Shown: positions 43,158 to 46,522 of the stretch, in pieces
Layout of the letters: every line of letters starts with the position of its first letter
How positions within the stretch are numbered: the stretch's first letter is position 1
NCBI GenBank assembly: GCA_022450865.1
Contig: JAKUOQ010000007.1
Coordinates: 1-46,522, forward strand
Source: Nitrospinales bacterium
GTDB lineage: Bacteria; Nitrospinota; Nitrospinia; Nitrospinales; VA-1
Reading direction: 5' to 3'
Length of the DNA stretch: 46,522 nucleotides
Notes under the pieces: model-generated
Seen by the model: the letters and a program-made list of their open reading frames with translations, nothing else
Databases searched by the model: none
What the model was told of the DNA's origin: nothing
Made by a program: the position numbers and the translations under genes

Positions 43158-44468
43158 TTAGAATTTATGAATTAAATCTTCAAGTTGGGACTTTAGCTTG
43201 GAGGTGTAGGGGCCCACAAGAATTAAATTAAGCCTTTTAGAGTCAAAAACTTTGTTCGCCACTTCCTGCATTTTTTTTACGGTAATGGACTCAATAAGGA
43301 TTCTTTCCTCTTCCAAAGACATTTCCCTGGAATAAAGATGAGGAAATGCATAACGCACTACCTGTCTATATGGATCATCAAGTTCTGAGTCGAGTTCAAA
43401 AAAATACCTCTTTTTAATATGAGCTAGTTCATTTTCCGTCGGCCCTTCCTTCACAAAATTTCTTATCTCTTTTAGAAGAAGATCTGTCACCTCCATAACT
43501 TTTTCATGACGCATGGCAACATCAAAATCTATGGTTCCTAGATCTGACATACTTGTGGCCCGACACTCAACAGAATAAACTAATCCCCGCTCTTCTCTTA
43601 ACACCCTTTGAAGTCGTGAAGTAAACCCATCATCAAAGACTCGGCTTATCAAAGCTAAAACTAAAAAATCAGGATGGTTATAGGAGCAAGAACGGAAACA
43701 AATTTGTAATTCAATTTGGCTGTCAGAATCTTCTTGGAAATGAAGCCCCGGCTGTTCCTGGTTTTCACTTATACTTCCAAAAAAATGATCTTTAGGGAAG
43801 GGTTCCACGCCATTTTCTAGGCTGGAAAAATAATTTTTAGCAAGTTTAAAAACGTTGGTATGTTCAATGGGACCGGCAAAAGCTAGCACCATATTTCCAG
43901 GCACATAGTGCCTATTAAAATAATCTCTTAACATCTCTGCTTTAATTGATTTGATCGTTTCTTCCGTACCAATTGTAGGCCATGCCATTGGTGTGTCTGG
44001 ATAGAGTAATTTGCAAGCTTGATTATTTATATCAACGTTGACTCCCTCTTCATTTAGTTCTTCAAAATATTCCTCAAGAATAATTCCTCGCTCCAATTCA
44101 ATCTCAGGAAAAGTGGGAGAGGAAAAAAACTCCGAAAATAACTCTAGTCCTTTTTCAAGTTGTGACACATGCGGACTAAACCCATACTGAGTGTATTCTC
44201 CTAATGTCGAAGCCCTTAAATCGCGTCCAATATTTTCAAATTCCATGTTTAATGCAATCGAGTTAGGATATTTCTTATTACCACGGAACATCATGTGTTC
44301 TAAGAAATGTGATATCCCATTATTCTGAGGGTTCTCGTAGCGCAACCCAGCGCGCACGAACATCGAAACCTCCATAGTATGAATATGAGGCATCTCAACC
44401 GTAACTACGGTTAGGCCATTGGTTAGGGTATCCCTAAAATATTTCAAAGCAAATTCTTTAACTTCCAT
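43158..44468 (-). CDS. M16-family zinc peptidase (processing-peptidase-like)
   Basis: A 436-residue inverzincin with HFLEH at 54-58 (HXXEH zinc motif), preceded by NNGISHFLEHMMFRG, and a downstream Glu in ERGIILEEYFEE near residue 130 as third zinc ligand. A second, inactive M16 half follows with LRVLREERGLVYSVE-like sequence (RLQRVLREERGLVYSV). The length is that of single-chain PqqL/MPP-beta-type peptidases. No signal peptide is seen, so it is probably cytoplasmic or unusually targeted. It likely degrades or matures small peptides. It is the first gene of a pair with the gamma-subunit-like lipoprotein. Confidence 0.88.
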   Translation of the reverse strand: MEVKEFALKYFRDTLTNGLTVVTVEMPHIHTMEVSMFVRAGLRYENPQNNGISHFLEHMMFRGNKKYPNSIALNMEFENIGRDLRASTLGEYTQYGFSPHVSQLEKGLELFSEFFSSPTFPEIELERGIILEEYFEELNEEGVNVDINNQACKLLYPDTPMAWPTIGTEETIKSIKAEMLRDYFNRHYVPGNMVLAFAGPIEHTNVFKLAKNYFSSLENGVEPFPKDHFFGSISENQEQPGLHFQEDSDSQIELQICFRSCSYNHPDFLVLALISRVFDDGFTSRLQRVLREERGLVYSVECRATSMSDLGTIDFDVAMRHEKVMEVTDLLLKEIRNFVKEGPTENELAHIKKRYFFELDSELDDPYRQVVRYAFPHLYSREMSLEEERILIESITVKKMQEVANKVFDSKRLNLILVGPYTSKLKSQLEDLIHKF

Positions 44469-44555
44469 GTTTCCTTAGGTATTATGCAAACTCGCTGGGA
44501 GTTCTCGGTTAATTGCAAAACTTGAATAAAATTACAATATAAATTTGTTGAAAAT

Positions 44556-45191
44556 ATGAATCAGGTAAATTGGTCAAATAAAGATTACCAAAACGGATTA
44601 ATTTTTATCAGCAACTATGAAGATAAAGCCGCTTCAAAGACCATTATCGCAACGGATAAGGATGTTACCCTCATCCTGCCTAGTGGGCTTCCTATCTATG
44701 GAGTAGGATTTTACGGTATTTTTATGTTGGCTCCAATAGTTCTTTTTATGATAACAATAACTTACTTCATATTCGTAATACTGACAGCTAATTCTTTAGA
44801 AGTTCAAATCCAAATGCTTTTATCCGCAGGGGGTTTCTTCCTCTTTTGGGCCTTAACTAAGGCCTTTAAACTCCTGATTTCTTCACGTGAATTATTTCCT
44901 ATGAAATATTTTTCAACTTTGGGACCGCATGGTATAGCCTCACATTATTCCAAATTACATTTTCCGGGTCACTCCAGAGTTGTGATTGAATGGGATCAGA
45001 TTGATTCCATTCGTACTTTTTCGTCTTTCTTCTTACCTGGACTTTTTGCTGGCATTCTAAAAACCTTTTTCGTTGAAGTCATCTCCAAAAATGCGACAGT
45101 TTTGAAAATTCCATTCCATTCCACTGACGAACAAGCTTTAAGGATTTCACAGAACATAGTGGACTTAATCCACCAAAAAATGACCCATTAA
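44556..45191 (+). CDS. membrane protein of unknown function, two to three segments
   Basis: A 211-residue protein with hydrophobic stretches at about 50-75 (FYGIFMLAPIVLFMITITYF) and 85-105 (MLLSAGGFFLFWAL), then a C-terminal domain of about 90 residues with WDQIDSIRTF, reminiscent of PH-like domains of small bacterial membrane proteins. That last comparison is weak. It is divergent from the M16 gene across 87 bp and converges with dnaE. No function can be given. Confidence 0.62.
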   Translation: MNQVNWSNKDYQNGLIFISNYEDKAASKTIIATDKDVTLILPSGLPIYGVGFYGIFMLAPIVLFMITITYFIFVILTANSLEVQIQMLLSAGGFFLFWALTKAFKLLISSRELFPMKYFSTLGPHGIASHYSKLHFPGHSRVVIEWDQIDSIRTFSSFFLPGLFAGILKTFFVEVISKNATVLKIPFHSTDEQALRISQNIVDLIHQKMTH

Positions 45192-45259
45192 GATACAAGG
45201 TTAGGGATCAATTGTTCGCTTAGTAAATCAGGGCTAATTACCTGAACCGATTTTATTAC

Positions 45260-46522
45260 CTATTCAAATAAAATTGCGCCTTCACCCAATAAAGAATGGA
45301 TTTGTTCGATCACTTCATCAGAGGGTTGGATGCGTAGGTCGTCAGAAACGGTGACCACTCGCTCCTCATTGTCGGGAGAAATAAAATGCAATCTTGTATC
45401 ATTGTTACCTTTATTTGCAGCCAATATTTCTTTAACAGCTATAAGCGTTTCTTTTTCCAATCCCAAAGTACGAAAGTGAATCATCACCCTACCTTGAAAT
45501 CGCTGCTTCGCCTGAATCAATGGAAACATTTCCTTTGCGATGACTTTTGGCATATTGCCGTCTGAATCTACTTCCCCTTTTACAAGAATAGGTTCTTCGG
45601 CAAGTAAAAGAGATTCTACCTCTGCATAAATTTCAGGCCATAAAATCACTTCAACCGATCCATGCAAATCTTCCAGAGTAATTATTCCCATCTTATCGCC
45701 CTTGCGAGTGGTTTTTGGAAGATGCTTGATAGGGATACCCGCAATGCTGACAGTCTTACTGCTGCCCGCTTCCGCAACCGATGCCGAAGTGGCATCAGTG
45801 AACCAGGACAGATCTTTCGTAAACCGATCGAGAGGGTGACCGGTGATATAAAATCCAATGCTCTCTTTTTCGAACTTCAATCGGTCGGTTTCGTTCCACT
45901 CTTCAACATGGTTTCCGTTGCCTTGCTCGGGCGCAACATCTTCTGCGAAGGTATCGAACATGCTTGATTGACCCAGTCGCTGATCGCGTTGCTTTTTCTG
46001 ACCTTGCTCCATGGAAGCCTGAAGTTCTTTAAACATCTGCGCTCGGCTCTGTCCGAACGAATCACAGGCACCGCTTTTAATCAAACTTTCAAACACACGC
46101 TTGTTCGCAAGCTGTAGGTCTACGCTTTCGCACAACTGACTCAATGAATTAAACTTTTTTAATTCCTTACGAGCTTCAATAATATTATCGATGGCTTTAC
46201 TACCGACATTTTTGATCGCACCCAACCCAAAAACGAGCTTGTTATCTGAAACCGAAAAATCACGGTCGCTCAAATTCACATCCGGTGGCTGCACCGTTAT
46301 TTTCATCTCGCGGCAATCGTGGATATAACGCAAAACCTTATCGGTATTATCCATATCACTTGTGATCAATGCGCCAAAAAACTCCAACGGATAATGTGCT
46401 TTAAGATAGGCCGTCTGATAAGAAATCTGAGCATAGGCAGCACTGTGAGACTTATTGAATCCATAGCCTGCAAATTTTTCCATCAAATCAAAAATCTTCT
46501 TTGATTTTTTAAAATTAATTTT
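45260..46522 (-). CDS. dnaE: replicative DNA polymerase III alpha subunit, C-terminal part
   Basis: The reading frame is open to the right-hand end of the window (KIFDLMEKFAGYGFNKSHSAAYA at the start of the visible part), so the PHP and catalytic core lie outside. About 420 residues are visible: the end of the fingers, the helix-hairpin-helix region (FNSLSQLCESVDLQLANKRVFESLI, GACDSFGQSR), the clamp-binding motif QSSMF (the E. coli site is QADMF), the OB fold (VSIAGIPIKHL, then GIITLEDLHGSVEVILWPEIY) and a C-terminal tau-binding-like domain. It is the main chromosomal replicase, distinct from the DnaE2-type gene at 24089. Confidence 0.93.
   Translation of the reverse strand, partial: KINFKKSKKIFDLMEKFAGYGFNKSHSAAYAQISYQTAYLKAHYPLEFFGALITSDMDNTDKVLRYIHDCREMKITVQPPDVNLSDRDFSVSDNKLVFGLGAIKNVGSKAIDNIIEARKELKKFNSLSQLCESVDLQLANKRVFESLIKSGACDSFGQSRAQMFKELQASMEQGQKKQRDQRLGQSSMFDTFAEDVAPEQGNGNHVEEWNETDRLKFEKESIGFYITGHPLDRFTKDLSWFTDATSASVAEAGSSKTVSIAGIPIKHLPKTTRKGDKMGIITLEDLHGSVEVILWPEIYAEVESLLLAEEPILVKGEVDSDGNMPKVIAKEMFPLIQAKQRFQGRVMIHFRTLGLEKETLIAVKEILAANKGNNDTRLHFISPDNEERVVTVSDDLRIQPSDEVIEQIHSLLGEGAILFE

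Noticed and set aside
1-46522. CRISPR arrays, tRNA/rRNA genes, insertion sequences
   Set aside because: No regularly spaced direct repeats, no cloverleaf-compatible intergenic segments and no transposase motifs were found on either strand.

Overview
The window is a gene-dense, AT-rich bacterial chromosome segment with about 46 protein genes on both strands. I see no rRNA, tRNA, CRISPR array, insertion sequence or prophage. Gene content is Gram-negative-like housekeeping. The best taxonomic clue is a two-subunit ATP-citrate lyase with an oversized large subunit, the key enzyme of the reductive TCA cycle. A second clue is a lipoprotein resembling the heme-b gamma subunits of type II DMSO-reductase-family enzymes, the group that includes nitrite oxidoreductase. 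Together these suggest a chemolithoautotroph of the Nitrospinota (marine nitrite oxidisers) or a relative. That placement is inference from gene content and composition, not a database result.

Layout. 1-1911 (+): end of a ThiF/MoeB-type E1 enzyme, a CysM-like cysteine synthase and a small 2Fe-2S ferredoxin, suggesting a sulfur-carrier route to cysteine. 1919-5445 (-): heterodimeric ABC exporter. 5650-10784 (-): an XRE regulator, an unknown membrane-anchored protein, PBP1A and a SPOR-domain protein, apparently one cell-envelope operon behind a plausible promoter and operator. 11086-12877 (-): a TPR-like protein, a radical SAM protein and a 60-residue protein. 13235-18517: small lipoprotein, BirA, HEAT-repeat protein, glycosyltransferase, polyprenyl diphosphate synthase and dienelactone-hydrolase-like protein. 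18687-23720 (-): a Dyp-peroxidase-like protein, then the acl operon with its own promoter and terminator. 24089-27115 (+): a DnaE2/ImuC-type polymerase. 27174-28929 (-): two secreted proteins that look like catalytically dead enzymes (YkuD-like and HtrA-like). 28978-31225: CBS remnant, HAD phosphatase, small unknowns and a coiled-coil membrane protein. 31397-37899 (+): xerC-hslV-hslU-argB-hrcA-grpE-mutM. 38014-42376 (+): B12-type radical SAM protein, ilvD and an unknown. 42369-46522: gamma-subunit-like lipoprotein with an M16 peptidase (-), a membrane protein (+) and the C-terminal part of the replicative dnaE (-), cut by the window end.

Together the genes cover carbon fixation (acl), amino-acid synthesis (cysM, ilvD, argB), peptidoglycan assembly, proteostasis (hslVU, hrcA, grpE, M16) and DNA maintenance (dnaE, dnaE2, mutM, xerC). 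The points most worth following are the unusual AclA (about 260 extra residues and an apparent Asn at a lyase catalytic His), the lone gamma-like lipoprotein, and the adjacent pair of probable pseudoenzymes.
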